The position numbers and the translations under genes are program-made. Shown piece by piece: positions 16,927 to 26,231 of a stretch of DNA of 64,000 nt (its first letter is position 1; every line of letters starts with the position of its first letter). The notes under the pieces are model-generated. The model had not been told where the DNA came from. It saw only the letters and a list, made by a program, of their open reading frames with translations, and searched no databases. Source of the DNA: an uncultured Oscillibacter sp. (GTDB lineage Bacteria > Bacillota > Clostridia > Oscillospirales > Oscillospiraceae); contig CAJUQM010000008.1 of assembly GCA_910588005.1 (NCBI GenBank), forward strand, positions 1-64,000, read 5' to 3'.

Positions 16927-17157
16927 TCAGCTCTCCGTTTCCGCCAGGTCCACGGGTCTGGCCGGGGCGATGGTGGAAATCGCGTGCTTGTAAATAACCT
17001 GCTGCTTGCCGTCGCTGTCCAGGACAACCACAAAGGCGTCAAACCCTGTGATGACGCCCCGCATTTGAAAGCCGTTCATCAAAAACATGGTGACCGGAAG
17101 CCTGTCCCGTTTGGCCCTGAGAAGAAAAATGTCCTGCAAATTGGCTTTTGTCTGCAT
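16927..17157 (-). CDS. hfq: RNA chaperone Hfq
   Basis: A 76-residue Sm-like protein forming hexameric rings that bind RNA and help small RNAs pair with targets. Sm1 reads [20 protein letters not shown] and Sm2 carries YKHAIST, the Hfq K-H signature. The acidic tail is short, as in Gram-positives. ATG at 17157 after AAAAAAGGAGCGGACAGT; the frame is open another 44 codons upstream but lacks a ribosome site. Downstream of miaA, a common order. Confidence 0.96.
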   Translation of the reverse strand: MQTKANLQDIFLLRAKRDRLPVTMFLMNGFQMRGVITGFDAFVVVLDSDGKQQVIYKHAISTIAPARPVDLAETES

Positions 17158-17182
17158 ACTGTCCGCTCCTTTTTTCTTTCGT

Positions 17183-17207
17183 GGCGGACAGCCTCTATAT
17201 GTCCGCC
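17183..17207. repeat. GGCGGACA-family hairpin between miaA and hfq
   Basis: GGCGGACA (17183-17190), 9-nt loop, TGTCCGCC (17200-17207). It occupies the 56-bp miaA-hfq gap with no T-run on the minus strand other than the TTTTTT near 17169-17174, so it could be a weak terminator/attenuator setting hfq level. Confidence 0.6.
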
Positions 17208-17213
17208 CTGGGT

Positions 17214-18158
17214 CTAGAATACGCCAGCAGCGGACAAGATTTCCGTCGAAATCCGTAGGGCTTTCGCAAAATCCCGCTTTTTTTCCCAATAGATCCAGTG
17301 GATGGCCGAATTCCGCCGCAGCCAGGTCAGCTGCCGCTTGGCGTACTGGCGGGAGCGGAGCTTTACCTCCGCAATGGCCTCCGCCTCCGTCCGCGTTCCC
17401 TCCAGGACCTCCAGAAACTCCTTATACCCGATGGCCTGCATACAGGTGGCGCTTCGGGGCAGGCCCAGATCCAGCAGAGCGCGGACCTCGTCCAAAAGGC
17501 CCTGTTCCACCATGGCGTCCACCCGGCGGTCGATCAGGGCTTTCATATCCTCCCGGTTGGAAAATTGGAGTCCGATCCAAACGGCGTCGTACCGCGGCGG
17601 CAGAGCCGCCGTCTCCGCATTATGGGCGGAGATGGTTTTTCCCGTCTCCAGATAGACCTCCAACGCCCGGAGAATCCGCTTTTCGTCCGATGGGTGCAGC
17701 CGTTCCGCGGACTCCGGATCTACCTGCCGCAGCTCCGAGAGAAGCGGGCCGGAGCCATCTTTTGCCAGCCGCTCCTGAAGATGGCGGCGGACCTCTCCGC
17801 CGGCGCTGCCGGGGGCAAAGCCGTGCCCCCGCACCGCCGCGTCCAGCCACAGTCCGGTGCCGCCCACCAGGATGGGCAGCTTTCCTCGGGCCAGAATGCC
17901 GTCGATGACGGGAATAGCGGTCTGGGCGTACCGGGCGGCAGACCACTGCTCCCACGGCTCCGCTACCGCCACCATGTGGTGGGGCACGCCGTCCATCTCC
18001 TCCGAAGTGGGGGCGGCGGTGCCGATGCGCAGTCCCCTATAGATCTGCATAGAGTCGGCGGAGACCACCTCGCCGCCGTACCGCTTTGCCAGCAGAATGC
18101 CCAAGGTGGTTTTTCCGCAGGCCGTGGGACCCACCACGCAGAGAACCCTCTCCGCCAT
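17214..18158 (-). CDS. miaA: tRNA dimethylallyltransferase MiaA
   Basis: Adds dimethylallyl to A37 of tRNAs reading UNN codons, the substrate for MiaB, encoded about 9 kb upstream. A 314-residue protein with P-loop GPTACGKT (residues 10-17), SADSMQIY after it, the LVGGTGLW motif near 100 and a C-terminal basic helix ending in a run around [16 protein letters not shown] overlaps the preceding stop by one base (TGATG). Confidence 0.97.
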   Translation of the reverse strand: MAERVLCVVGPTACGKTTLGILLAKRYGGEVVSADSMQIYRGLRIGTAAPTSEEMDGVPHHMVAVAEPWEQWSAARYAQTAIPVIDGILARGKLPILVGGTGLWLDAAVRGHGFAPGSAGGEVRRHLQERLAKDGSGPLLSELRQVDPESAERLHPSDEKRILRALEVYLETGKTISAHNAETAALPPRYDAVWIGLQFSNREDMKALIDRRVDAMVEQGLLDEVRALLDLGLPRSATCMQAIGYKEFLEVLEGTRTEAEAIAEVKLRSRQYAKRQLTWLRRNSAIHWIYWEKKRDFAKALRISTEILSAAGVF

Positions 18159-18748
18159 CAGAAGTCCAGCCCCAGCCGCCGTGCCTGCTCACAGGCGGCG
18201 TCCAGCAGCGGTCCGGCCTGGGCGGGGTCCACGTCCAATCCCCCGGCAAACACGTAGTCAAACCGGGGAATGCCGAACATGGCGGCCAGCTGCTTCCAAT
18301 ACAGCACCCCCAGGCTCTCAGGGCGCTCAAAATCGCCGCCGGTGGTGAGATAGGCCAGCCGCTCGCCGCGGCAGTCCCCGTGACAGCCGTCGGACTCGTA
18401 GTGGTAGCTCAGGCCGTTGGCGGAGATGTGCTCGATATAGATCCGCAGAAGGGAGGGGAAGCTCAGATCCCAAAAGGGGGCCGCAACAACGATTTTATCC
18501 GCCTGCTGGAATTGCCGGGCCAGGGCGAACACCGGCCCGCTGAAGTCCCCGGCCTCCGCCAGGGAGTCCCGCTCCCGCAGGGCGGGAGGAAGGAGGGGCT
18601 TGATGTCCAGAGCCTCCAGGACAACGGTCTCAATCTCCGCCTGGGGGTGAGTCCCCTGAAAGGCGGAGAGGAAGGCCCCCGCCAGCACCCGTGTGCGGGA
18701 ACCCGCTCCCCGCTGGCTGATACAGCAATCGATAAATAACAGCTTCAT
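18158..18748 (-). CDS. Flavodoxin-fold NAD(P)H oxidoreductase
   Basis: A 196-residue flavodoxin-like FMN protein of the NAD(P)H dehydrogenase (quinone)/azoreductase type. The phosphate-binding start is LLFIDCCISQRGAGSRT; VVAAPFWDLSFPSLLRIYIE is the conserved second flavin loop with downstream helix. Substrate unknown. The ATG at 18748 has GAGGATTGAC before it and follows the DUF6440-like stop by a few bases, so it is translationally coupled; an alternative ATG at 18760 has no good site. Confidence 0.85.
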   Translation of the reverse strand: MKLLFIDCCISQRGAGSRTRVLAGAFLSAFQGTHPQAEIETVVLEALDIKPLLPPALRERDSLAEAGDFSGPVFALARQFQQADKIVVAAPFWDLSFPSLLRIYIEHISANGLSYHYESDGCHGDCRGERLAYLTTGGDFERPESLGVLYWKQLAAMFGIPRFDYVFAGGLDVDPAQAGPLLDAACEQARRLGLDF

Positions 18749-18749
18749 G

Positions 18750-18932
18750 TCAATCCTCATCCAACACGGTGGTGATGACGGGCTTTCCGTCCCGGTCCAG
18801 CAGAGGCGTCAGGCCTCCGCCGCCTCCGGACCATGCGTAGAGATAGCTGACGCCGGTTTCCCGATCCACGTAGATATCAAGGCCGCTGCCGACAAGGCCC
18901 TGGCTGTAAGTTTTTACAAAACGCTTTGACAT
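18750..18932 (-). CDS. Small DUF6440-like protein
   Basis: A 60-residue protein (MSKRFVKTYSQGL..., VDRETGVSYLYAWSGGGGG, ending VLDED). The DRETGVxYL and TPLLDRDGKP strings match the small Firmicutes family annotated as DUF6440, from memory. Function unknown. ATG at 18932 after GGAAGGAGGACCGT; upstream in-frame starts lack a ribosome site. First gene of the unit with the flavodoxin-fold protein and miaA. Confidence 0.7.
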   Translation of the reverse strand: MSKRFVKTYSQGLVGSGLDIYVDRETGVSYLYAWSGGGGGLTPLLDRDGKPVITTVLDED

Positions 18933-19094
18933 ACGGTCCTCCTTCCGGAAAACAGGGACCAAAGCCCCTGTTTTCTCCGCCTTTGGCGGAAAGATAAATG
19001 AAAATTATTTTTGCGGTGACTCCCTTTGAGGGAGGGGGGCAATTCACCTCTCCACGCGGCGAAGGAGTGCCCCGGCCCGGTCCTATGGAAAGAG

Positions 19095-21044
19095 CTATGC
19101 CCGCTTGAACATTTTCTCCAATTCGTACTTGGTCAATTTTACTGCCACGGGCCGCCCGTGGGGACAATAGCGCACCTCACCGCGCTGTACCTTCTCCGCC
19201 AGTACCCGCAGCTCTGCGGGGTCGCTGGTCCATCCGCCCTTCATCGCGGCCTTGCAGGCCATGGTGTGCAGCAGGTTTTCCCGCCGCTCCTCCGGCGAAC
19301 GGCCTGTCCGCAGATTTTCCGCCAGCTCCTCCAGCGTGGCGGAGACGTCCTCCGCGCCAATGTCCGCAGGAACCTCCCGTACCAGCACGGCGCCGCCGCC
19401 AAAGTCCTCGCAGGCGAAGCCCAGCTGGTCCAGCAGGGGCAGGTTTTCCAGCAGCAGCGCGCCGTCCTCCCGGCTCAGTTCCGCCGCCGTGGGCTGGAGC
19501 AGGGTCTGCCGCATGGGCGGCGTTTGGGCGGCTTTTAGCCGGTCAAAGTTGATCCGCTCATGGGCGGCGTGCTTATCAATGAGATAGACGCAGCCGTCCT
19601 CGCTCTCGCAGACGATGTAGGTGTGCAGCACCTCCCCCGCGATCCGCCAGGGGGATTCTCTCTGGGGTTCTATGGCCTGTTGGCCCGGCAATGGCGGCTT
19701 CTGCCCTGCCGCCGGAATGGCGGGCGGGAAGAGGCGGCCTGATCGTGGAGCTGGCTCTGCGCGGAATTGCCCCTCCCGCAGAGAGGACCCGGACGCCGCG
19801 GGCGGCGGTGCGGCGGCGCTGCCCTGAGCGGAGGGAGAGGGGGATTTTACGCGATAGGCAACCTCGCCCTGACTGTCCGAGAGCTTGGCCGGAGCCTGCC
19901 ACTCCGTATTCCAGGATGGACGGGGCGCCCCCCCCTTTGGAGCGGAGGCGGAAGGCTTTCCCTCCTTGCGGTAGGCGCCTGCATCCATGGTTTGAAAGAA
20001 ATCCCGGCGGGGGTTGACTGCCGGCGTCTCCGGGGCCGGGACGGGAACGGGGGAATTTTGATTTGAAAGACCGTCCAGCACGGTGTGGTACACCGCGTCA
20101 AAGACCTCCCGCTCCCGGGCGAACTTGACTTGGGTCTTGGCGGGATGAACGTTTACGTCCACGGCGGGGGCGGGCAGGGTTACGGCCAGCACACAGCCGG
20201 GAAACCGGCCTTTCATGATCTGGTTGCGGTAGCCCTCTTCCAGGGCCGCCGTCAGCAGTTGGGACTTGATAAACCGCCCGTTGACAAAAAAGACCTGCAT
20301 GGACCGGGAACCCCGGCCCTGGAGAGGAGCGGTGACAAAGCCGGAGACGGCGGTTTCTCCGCCGCGGCCCTCTACGGAAACCAGACCCTTGGCAAAATCT
20401 CTTCCCAGGGCCGCGTAGACGGCGGAGGACAGCTTTCCGTCCCCGGGGGTGTGGAGGGATTCCGTGCCGTCCTTGATAAATTTAAAAGAGATGCTTGGAT
20501 GGGACAGGGCCAGGTGCTGCATAAGACCCGCCACGGCGGCGGTTTCCGCGCTGTCCTTCCGCATGAATTTCAGGCGGGCCGGAGTGTTGAAAAACAGATC
20601 CCGCACCGAGACGGTGGTGCCCTCCGGCGCTCCGGCCTCCTCCACAGCATCCGGAACGCCGCCCTCCAAACGCAGGGCCGCCCCGCGGGCCGCGCCCCGC
20701 TGCCGGGTGAGAACCTCCACCCGGCTGACCGCCGAGATGGCCGCCAGAGCCTCGCCCCGAAAACCCAGGGTGCCGATGCACCCCAGGTCCTCCGGCGTGC
20801 GGAGCTTGCTGGTGGCATGGCGGAGAAAGGCGGTGGGCAGTTCCTCCGGCGCGATGCCGCAGCCATTGTCGGTAACGCGGATCAGCCCCATGCCGCCGCG
20901 GCGAATCTCCACCGCCACGGCGGAACATCCGGCGTCAATGGCATTTTCGACCAGTTCCTTTACCACGCTGGCGGGGCGTTCCACCACCTCGCCGGCTGCG
21001 ATCAGATCGGCCACATGGGACTCCAGTTGACGGATGTGGGGCAT
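19095..21044 (-). CDS. mutL: DNA mismatch repair protein MutL
   Basis: A 649-residue MutL: GHKL ATPase N-terminus (ELVENAIDAG near 31-40, DNGCGI, ATSKL, GFRGEAL), transducer domain to about 330, a variable Pro/Ala-rich linker (about 350-470) and the C-terminal dimerisation/endonuclease domain. Endonuclease motifs are DKHAAHERINFD (about 500), ACKAAMKGG and CPHGRPV near the end. The usual last Glu of DQHA-x2-E-x4-E is Asp here. ATG after GAGAGGAGGTTCCCCT. Separated from mutS by two membrane-protein genes and a MITE. Confidence 0.97.
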   Translation of the reverse strand: MPHIRQLESHVADLIAAGEVVERPASVVKELVENAIDAGCSAVAVEIRRGGMGLIRVTDNGCGIAPEELPTAFLRHATSKLRTPEDLGCIGTLGFRGEALAAISAVSRVEVLTRQRGAARGAALRLEGGVPDAVEEAGAPEGTTVSVRDLFFNTPARLKFMRKDSAETAAVAGLMQHLALSHPSISFKFIKDGTESLHTPGDGKLSSAVYAALGRDFAKGLVSVEGRGGETAVSGFVTAPLQGRGSRSMQVFFVNGRFIKSQLLTAALEEGYRNQIMKGRFPGCVLAVTLPAPAVDVNVHPAKTQVKFAREREVFDAVYHTVLDGLSNQNSPVPVPAPETPAVNPRRDFFQTMDAGAYRKEGKPSASAPKGGAPRPSWNTEWQAPAKLSDSQGEVAYRVKSPSPSAQGSAAAPPPAASGSSLREGQFRAEPAPRSGRLFPPAIPAAGQKPPLPGQQAIEPQRESPWRIAGEVLHTYIVCESEDGCVYLIDKHAAHERINFDRLKAAQTPPMRQTLLQPTAAELSREDGALLLENLPLLDQLGFACEDFGGGAVLVREVPADIGAEDVSATLEELAENLRTGRSPEERRENLLHTMACKAAMKGGWTSDPAELRVLAEKVQRGEVRYCPHGRPVAVKLTKYELEKMFKRA

Positions 21045-21081
21045 AGGGGAACCTCCTCTCGGGAATTTACAGGTTTGCGCT

Positions 21082-21245
21082 TAGGCCTTGTTTAAAAAAT
21101 GAGAAAACGCCGCCCCCGGGCATCTTTTTCACCAGGACTTCGTTGATTTTCCCTGAAATCCGTCAGGATTCCTGCGGAAAATCGCCTTGCCTGACGAAAA
21201 AATCTGTCTCAATCCGGCATTCCGCCAATTTTCAAACAAGGCCTA
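21082..21245. mobile_element. MITE-like element, copy 2 (diverged)
   Basis: About 164 bp between TAGGCCTTGTTTAAAAAATG and the complement of CATTC...TTTTCAAACAAGGCCTA. The terminal repeats match copies 1 and 3, but the interior differs (only fragments such as GACGAAAAAATCT are shared), so the ends define the family. Lies in the 269-bp gap between the AEC transporter gene and mutL. Confidence 0.7.
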
Positions 21246-21313
21246 GGCGGGGAATTTATCCTGCGGGAGCCGGGAGTCTGGGGGGCAGACTGCTCCGCTT
21301 TGAATATGGATTT

Positions 21314-22225
21314 CTACAACAAGAGCACGGCGATCAGCGGGATCGTGACGATGGAGGCGGCCGTGGTCAAAAGCGTCGCCTGGGCAATGGACGTTGTGTC
21401 CCCGCCGCACTCCATGCACAGCATAGTGCCGTTGACAGGCACAGGCATGGCGGCCTGCGTCACGGCGATGCCCAGCACAACAGGGGGGACCTGCATGGCC
21501 CGCAGGATCAGAAACAGCGCCACCGGTATCACCAAGAGCCGGAGGAGGGACAAGATCCAGAGCCTGGGGGACTTGAACACCCGTCCCACGGGCAGGCCCG
21601 CCAGCAGCGAACCCACCACCAGCAGAGAGAGGGGAACCGTCACATCCCCCACAAGTCCCAGGCACTCTCCTGCAATAGACGGCGGACGCAGGCGGGTTAG
21701 GGCGAAGAACAGGCCGATAAGCGCCGCGACGGTACAGGGGGTGACGGTCTGTCTCCAGCAAAAGCGCTTGCCGCCCATGAGCATCAATGGTCCCAGGGTG
21801 TAGGACAGCAGATTGAAGGGCATTGCCAGGATTACCGCGAAAAAGAGGGAATCCCGGCCAAACAGGGCCTCCGCCACCGGGTATCCGATAAAGGCCACAT
21901 TGGTGAAGGCGAGGCTGAACCGCCACACCCCTCTCTGCTCCGGCGTGCCGCCCAAAAATCGGGGCAGAACCAGCGCAAAGGAAAACTGCAGGGAATAGAG
22001 AACGGCCGCCACCTTTAAAACAGCCAAGATCTCCGGCAGCTCCGGCAGGGCGTCTCCGGTGATGACCGTTCCCACAATCATAGCGGGCATGGTAATGTTC
22101 AAAATAACTTTGGACAGCTTTTGGTCAGTATCACCGCCCAGATAGCCCAAGTGGTGTGCCAGACCACCCATGGCCATGACGAAGAGGATGACCAGCATTT
22201 CACAGAGCGCGTCAAAAAAACTCAT
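21314..22225 (-). CDS. AEC-family (auxin efflux carrier-like) membrane transporter
   Basis: A 303-residue polytopic membrane protein with about ten hydrophobic helices in two halves. Family features include VILNITMPAMIVGTVI (helix 2, Asn/Pro/Met), FTNVAFIGYPVAEALFG (helix 4-5) and QAAMPVPVNGTML near residue 260, the paired Asn/Pro elements of the PIN/AEC fold. Likely exports an organic acid or similar anion; the substrate is not inferable. Lies between the CPBP protease and mutL on the same strand. Confidence 0.88.
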   Translation of the reverse strand: MSFFDALCEMLVILFVMAMGGLAHHLGYLGGDTDQKLSKVILNITMPAMIVGTVITGDALPELPEILAVLKVAAVLYSLQFSFALVLPRFLGGTPEQRGVWRFSLAFTNVAFIGYPVAEALFGRDSLFFAVILAMPFNLLSYTLGPLMLMGGKRFCWRQTVTPCTVAALIGLFFALTRLRPPSIAGECLGLVGDVTVPLSLLVVGSLLAGLPVGRVFKSPRLWILSLLRLLVIPVALFLILRAMQVPPVVLGIAVTQAAMPVPVNGTMLCMECGGDTTSIAQATLLTTAASIVTIPLIAVLLL

Positions 22226-22255
22226 AGCCTTTTTCGATTTCCTCTAACAATTGTC

Positions 22256-22966
22256 TTATCCCATCATGGTCCAGATCGACAGGGCATTGGCCGCGGCGTG
22301 GAGGGCAACGGAAGTCCACAGCGTGCCGGAGTGCTCGTAGGCCCAGGCCAGCACCAGACCCGGCACCAGGTACTGCACCATCAACAGAAAGTATGTGAGG
22401 TCCCGGCTGGTCACGGCGAACTGCCAGACGTGCAGCAGGGCAAACAGCAGGCAGCTGGCGAGATATGCCCCCGCGCGGCTCTTGTCTTTCAGGCTGCCGA
22501 AAACCAGACCGCGGAAGAGCGTTTCCTCCACAAAAGGAGCCAGAAACACCACGATCAGCAGCGTCATGTGCGGGGCACCGCCGATCCGGGTGGAGATGGT
22601 CACATCGTTGAGATTGGTGCGGGTATCCACCGCCATGTGGATCAGGCGGTAGGCCAGCTCATTGAGTCCGTACAGCGCCACCAGGCCCGCCAGAGCGGTC
22701 TTCGCAGCGCCGTCCAGGTTGTCCAGCAGCCGGCGGGAGGTGCGGGCCAGAAAGCCGTGGAAGATGATGACCGTTACGGCTAAGAGGATATAGTAGTAAA
22801 TCAGCGTCTCCATGGCGCTGGAAAGGGTAATTCCCAGCAGCAGCTCCGCCAGATCAAACAGCGGCGCTGCGGCAAAGGGCAGCACCAGCAGGTAGACGGC
22901 AAAAAACACCGTCCCCCCGATCTGCTCGCCGGGGGACATATAGGCGCCGGATTTTCTTCTTTGCAT
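22256..22966 (-). CDS. CPBP-family intramembrane metalloprotease
   Basis: A 236-residue membrane protein of the CAAX-processing/bacteriocin-immunity protease family (Abi). Motif 1 EETLFRG (about residue 150) supplies the catalytic Glu pair and Arg; motif 2 is FALLHV with the metal-binding His near 185; a late HAAANALS supplies another His. The ATG at 22966 is 6 nt from GGAGGA; the in-frame ATG at 22972 is too close to it. Substrate unknown. Between mutS and the AEC transporter. Confidence 0.88.
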   Translation of the reverse strand: MQRRKSGAYMSPGEQIGGTVFFAVYLLVLPFAAAPLFDLAELLLGITLSSAMETLIYYYILLAVTVIIFHGFLARTSRRLLDNLDGAAKTALAGLVALYGLNELAYRLIHMAVDTRTNLNDVTISTRIGGAPHMTLLIVVFLAPFVEETLFRGLVFGSLKDKSRAGAYLASCLLFALLHVWQFAVTSRDLTYFLLMVQYLVPGLVLAWAYEHSGTLWTSVALHAAANALSIWTMMG

Positions 22967-23005
22967 GGTCATTCCTCCGAGCGGTTTCAGGGTGCAGGCC
23001 GCCGC

Positions 23006-25606
23006 TCACTGCAGCTTCCGCCTCAGCTCATACAGCAGAGACATCGCCTCGATCGGGGTCAGCGTATCCGGTTGACAGCGGCGGAGAGCGCTCAACACCT
23101 CGCTCTCCCCCATAGAGGAGAGGGACACCTGATCCGCCTCCCGCCGGGGAGCGGTATACCGCACCCCGTTTTCCGCCTCCAGCTCCGTTAAGATCTCCCG
23201 GGCACGCCGGAGCACCTTGTCCGGCAGGCCCGCCAGCTTAGCCACTTCGATGCCGTAGCTGCGGTCCGCGCCGCCGGGGATGATTTTGCGAAGAAAGATA
23301 ATGTCCTCTCCCCGGGTCTTGACGGCGATATTGTAATTCACCGTGCCGGAGAGCGTGTTCTCCAGCTCGGTCAGCTCGTGGTAATGGGTGGCGAACAGCG
23401 TTCTGGCCTGTTTTTTCTCCGCGCAGTACTCCAGCACCGCCCGGGCGATGGACATGCCGTCAAAGGTGGAGGTGCCCCGTCCGATCTCATCTAAAATCAG
23501 CAGAGAGTTTTTTGTGGCGCAGCGCAGAATGTCGGACACCTCCGTCATCTCCACCATAAAGGTAGATTGTCCGGCGGAGAGATCGTCGGACGCGCCGATG
23601 CGGGTGAAGATCCGGTCCACAATGCCGATGTGGGCGTGGGCGGCGGGGACAAAGCTGCCCATCTGGGCCAGCAGCACAATCAGCGCCACCTGGCGCATAT
23701 AGGTGGACTTGCCCGCCATATTGGGACCTGTGATAATAGACACCCGGTCCTCTTTTTCCCTCATAAAGGTATCGTTGGGGACAAACAGGGCGTCTTTCAA
23801 GACCCGCTCCACCACCGGATGGCGGCCCTCCCGGATCTCGATGACGCCGGACTCATCCACATCCGGGCGGCAGTAGCCGCCCCGCACGGCCACGGCGGCG
23901 AAGGAGGCCAGGGCATCCGCCTCCGCCACGGCGGCGGCGGTTTTTTGGATCTGCGGCGCGGCGGCGGAGATCTCCTCCCGCAGCTTGGTGAACAGCTCAT
24001 ATTCCAGCGCCACCGCCCGCTCCGAGGCGGTGAGAATCTCATGCTCCAAATCCTTCAGCTCCTGGGTGATGTACCGCTCCGCGTTGGCCAGGGTCTGCTT
24101 GCGGATATAGCCCTCCGGCACCTGGCCCCGGAAGGAGTTGGAGACCTCAATATAGTAGCCGAAGACTTTGTTGTAGCCGATTTTCAGGGAGCGGATGCCG
24201 GTCCGTTCCTTCTCCCGGGCCTCGATCTCCGCGATGACGCCTTTGCCGCTTTTTAAAATGTGCCGCAGGCGGTCCACCTCTTCGTGGAAGCCGTCCCGGA
24301 TGAACCCGCCCTCCCGGACGGAGAAGGGCGGTTCGTCGCAGATGGCCGCGGCGAGCCGTCCGCCGATCCCATCCAGCGTGTCCAGCTCCTCCGTCAGCTC
24401 CGCCAGACGGCGGTCGGAAAAGGAGGCCAGCTGTTCCCGAATGGCTGGCAGCCTCTCAATAGCAGACCGGAGGGAGGCCAGATCCCGCCCGCCGGCAGTA
24501 CCGTAGACAATGCGGCCAAGCAGGCGCTCCATGTCCCCCAGGCCCGACATGGCGGAAATCAGCTCCTCCCGGGCAATGGTGTTCTCCACCAGTGCCGCCA
24601 CGGCGGAATTCCGCCTGTGGATGGCGGTGACAGACAGCAGCGGCCGCTCCAGCCAGCTCCGGAGGCACCGTCCGCCCATGGGCGTTTTTGTCCTGTCCAG
24701 CACCCAGAGGAGGCTGCCCCGCCGCTCTTTGTTCCGCAGGGTTTCCGTCAGCTCCAGATTCCGCCGGGCCGCCAGATCCAGCTCCATGAAGCGACCCTGC
24801 TCATAGTAGTCCAAGTCGTTGATGTGGGAGAGATCGGTCTTTTGCGTCTCGTACAGGTAGCTCAGCAGCCCGCCCAGAGCCATCGCCGCCGCAGGAGTTC
24901 CCGCCGGCAGGCGGGAGAAGGCCTCGTCTCCGAACTGTTTGCGGATAGTTCGCTCCGCCTCATTCAAAAGAAAGCGGCGCTCCCCGCCGTTTTCCACGCG
25001 GCAGTGAAATTTTTCCCGCAGGACCTCTGTCAGGGCGGCTTCTCCGAAAGCCCCGTCGTTCAAAATGGCCTCCGCCGGGGAGAAGCGGCCCAATTCGTTG
25101 ATTACATGCTCCGCCCGGTCTTTGCCGGTGAAGCTGGTCAGATGGGCCTTCCCGGTGGTGATGTCGCAGAAGGCCGCCCCCGCGGAGCGGGAGTCTATGT
25201 AGATCCCGCAGATGAAGTTGCTTGACTTGTCGTCCAGGCATGCGGCGTCAATGACGGTGCCGGGGGTGACCACCCGGATGATGTCCCGCTTCACCAGCCC
25301 CTTGGCCGTGGCGGGGTCCTCCATCTGCTCACAGATGGCCACCTTGTAGCCCTTGGCGATCAGGCGGGCAATGTAGGCCTCGCTGGCGTGGTAGGGCACG
25401 CCGCACATGGGAATCCGCTCCTCCTCGGGCTTTGCGTGCTTTCCGTGGTCCCGGGAGGTGAGGGTCAGATCCAGTTCCTTTGAGGCCAGACGGGCGTCGT
25501 CGTCAAACATCTCGTAGAAGTCGCCAAGGCGGAAGAACAGGATGGAATCCGGGTTTTCCTTTTTGATCTCCAGATACTGTTTCATCATGGGGGTTAGTTC
25601 TGCCAT
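23006..25606 (-). CDS. mutS: DNA mismatch recognition protein MutS
   Basis: An 866-residue MutS that recognises mismatches and recruits MutL. The mismatch-wedge Phe-x-Glu is F30-Y31-E32 in GDFYEMF. The ABC-type ATPase has P-loop GPNMAGKST (about residue 625), the signature region DDLSAGQSTF and Walker B LLILDEIGRGTS, followed by FATHYHEL. ATG at 25606 after AGAAGGTG; a GTG nine bases upstream is part of that ribosome site. The region upstream carries accessory cassette 2 between mutS and miaB. Confidence 0.98.
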   Translation of the reverse strand: MAELTPMMKQYLEIKKENPDSILFFRLGDFYEMFDDDARLASKELDLTLTSRDHGKHAKPEEERIPMCGVPYHASEAYIARLIAKGYKVAICEQMEDPATAKGLVKRDIIRVVTPGTVIDAACLDDKSSNFICGIYIDSRSAGAAFCDITTGKAHLTSFTGKDRAEHVINELGRFSPAEAILNDGAFGEAALTEVLREKFHCRVENGGERRFLLNEAERTIRKQFGDEAFSRLPAGTPAAAMALGGLLSYLYETQKTDLSHINDLDYYEQGRFMELDLAARRNLELTETLRNKERRGSLLWVLDRTKTPMGGRCLRSWLERPLLSVTAIHRRNSAVAALVENTIAREELISAMSGLGDMERLLGRIVYGTAGGRDLASLRSAIERLPAIREQLASFSDRRLAELTEELDTLDGIGGRLAAAICDEPPFSVREGGFIRDGFHEEVDRLRHILKSGKGVIAEIEAREKERTGIRSLKIGYNKVFGYYIEVSNSFRGQVPEGYIRKQTLANAERYITQELKDLEHEILTASERAVALEYELFTKLREEISAAAPQIQKTAAAVAEADALASFAAVAVRGGYCRPDVDESGVIEIREGRHPVVERVLKDALFVPNDTFMREKEDRVSIITGPNMAGKSTYMRQVALIVLLAQMGSFVPAAHAHIGIVDRIFTRIGASDDLSAGQSTFMVEMTEVSDILRCATKNSLLILDEIGRGTSTFDGMSIARAVLEYCAEKKQARTLFATHYHELTELENTLSGTVNYNIAVKTRGEDIIFLRKIIPGGADRSYGIEVAKLAGLPDKVLRRAREILTELEAENGVRYTAPRREADQVSLSSMGESEVLSALRRCQPDTLTPIEAMSLLYELRRKLQ

Positions 25607-25619
25607 GCTTGGCACCTTC

Positions 25620-25937
25620 TTTCTATTGGTTACTGCCCAGTAAGCGGGGAAGTTCGCCCCACGGGGGCGGGACGGGGGATGACCGCCCTTCGGGCGGGGA
25701 GGATTTCAGCCATGATGATGGCTGGTGTAATGCACCCCCCATTCTCTTTTCTCTGTCTTGCCAGAGAAAAGAGAATACGCCGTGCACGGTGGAAGAGAAA
25801 AGAGAACGCTTTTGGAGGTTGCGGAAGTCTCATGCTTCGATTGAAGGGTAGTCAGCAAATTTGCTGCGTGGACGCAGGGACTTTCTTCTCTTCCCGCGCT
25901 TCGCGCCTGGTGGGGCACGGGCCGTGGAGGTGTGCGT
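25620..25937 (+). repeat. Modular dispersed repeat, copy 3
   Basis: Non-coding sequence directly upstream of mutS. Block A GATTTCAGCCATGATGATGG lies near 25703-25722, block B hairpin (TTTTCTCTGTCTTGCC/AGAGAAAAGAG) near 25748-25773, and block E (TTCTCTTCCCGCGCTTCGCGC region) near 25888-25907. Blocks C and D of copies 1 and 2 are missing. As in copy 1, the 3' end of a small XRE gene abuts block E; both share GTCTACCGC at that junction. Confidence 0.6.
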
Positions 25938-26138
25938 CTACCGCTTCCGGCAGACCAGTTCATCCAGACTTAAATTATAGAAATCTGCCAGGGCGATTAG
26001 TGTGGGGAGGCTGGGGTCTCGCTGGCCCCGTTCATATGTCTGATAGGCCCGCCAGCTGACCCCAATCTCTAATGCGAGATCGGTTTGCGTGAGGCCTTTT
26101 GATTTTCTGAGTTGTAAAAGATGTTCGGAAAAATTCAT
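25938..26138 (-). CDS. Small XRE-family HTH regulator (cassette 2)
   Basis: A 66-residue single-domain Cro/C1 HTH protein: LLQLRKSKGLTQTDLALEIG (residues 7-26) and recognition helix VSWRAYQTYERGQR, ending LDELVCRKR. ATG after AAAGAGGACCAT. Divergent from the small ORF at 26232, with two dyad operators between them. Same architecture as the pair at 7971/8255, but the proteins differ (roughly 30% similar by eye), so not a recent duplicate. Sits between mutS and miaB. Confidence 0.8.
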   Translation of the reverse strand: MNFSEHLLQLRKSKGLTQTDLALEIGVSWRAYQTYERGQRDPSLPTLIALADFYNLSLDELVCRKR

Positions 26139-26155
26139 ATGGTCCTCTTTTTCTG

Positions 26156-26215
26156 TTGACAGACACGATAATGTCTGCCATGATAAAGCATATGGAACAC
26201 AATGGTGTTTGTCAA
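26156..26215. promoter_or_regulatory. Divergent promoters with two dyad operators (cassette 2)
   Basis: Minus strand: TTGACA (26215-26210), 17 nt, TATGCT (26192-26187), a strong promoter for the XRE gene. Plus strand: TTGACA at 26156-26161 with a weaker -10 around TGATAA (26181-26186). Dyads CAGACA-N6-TGTCTG (26160-26177) and AACAC-N4-GTGTT (26196-26209) each cover one promoter and are likely XRE sites. Confidence 0.6.
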
Positions 26216-26231
26216 TTGCTAAGGAGAAAAA

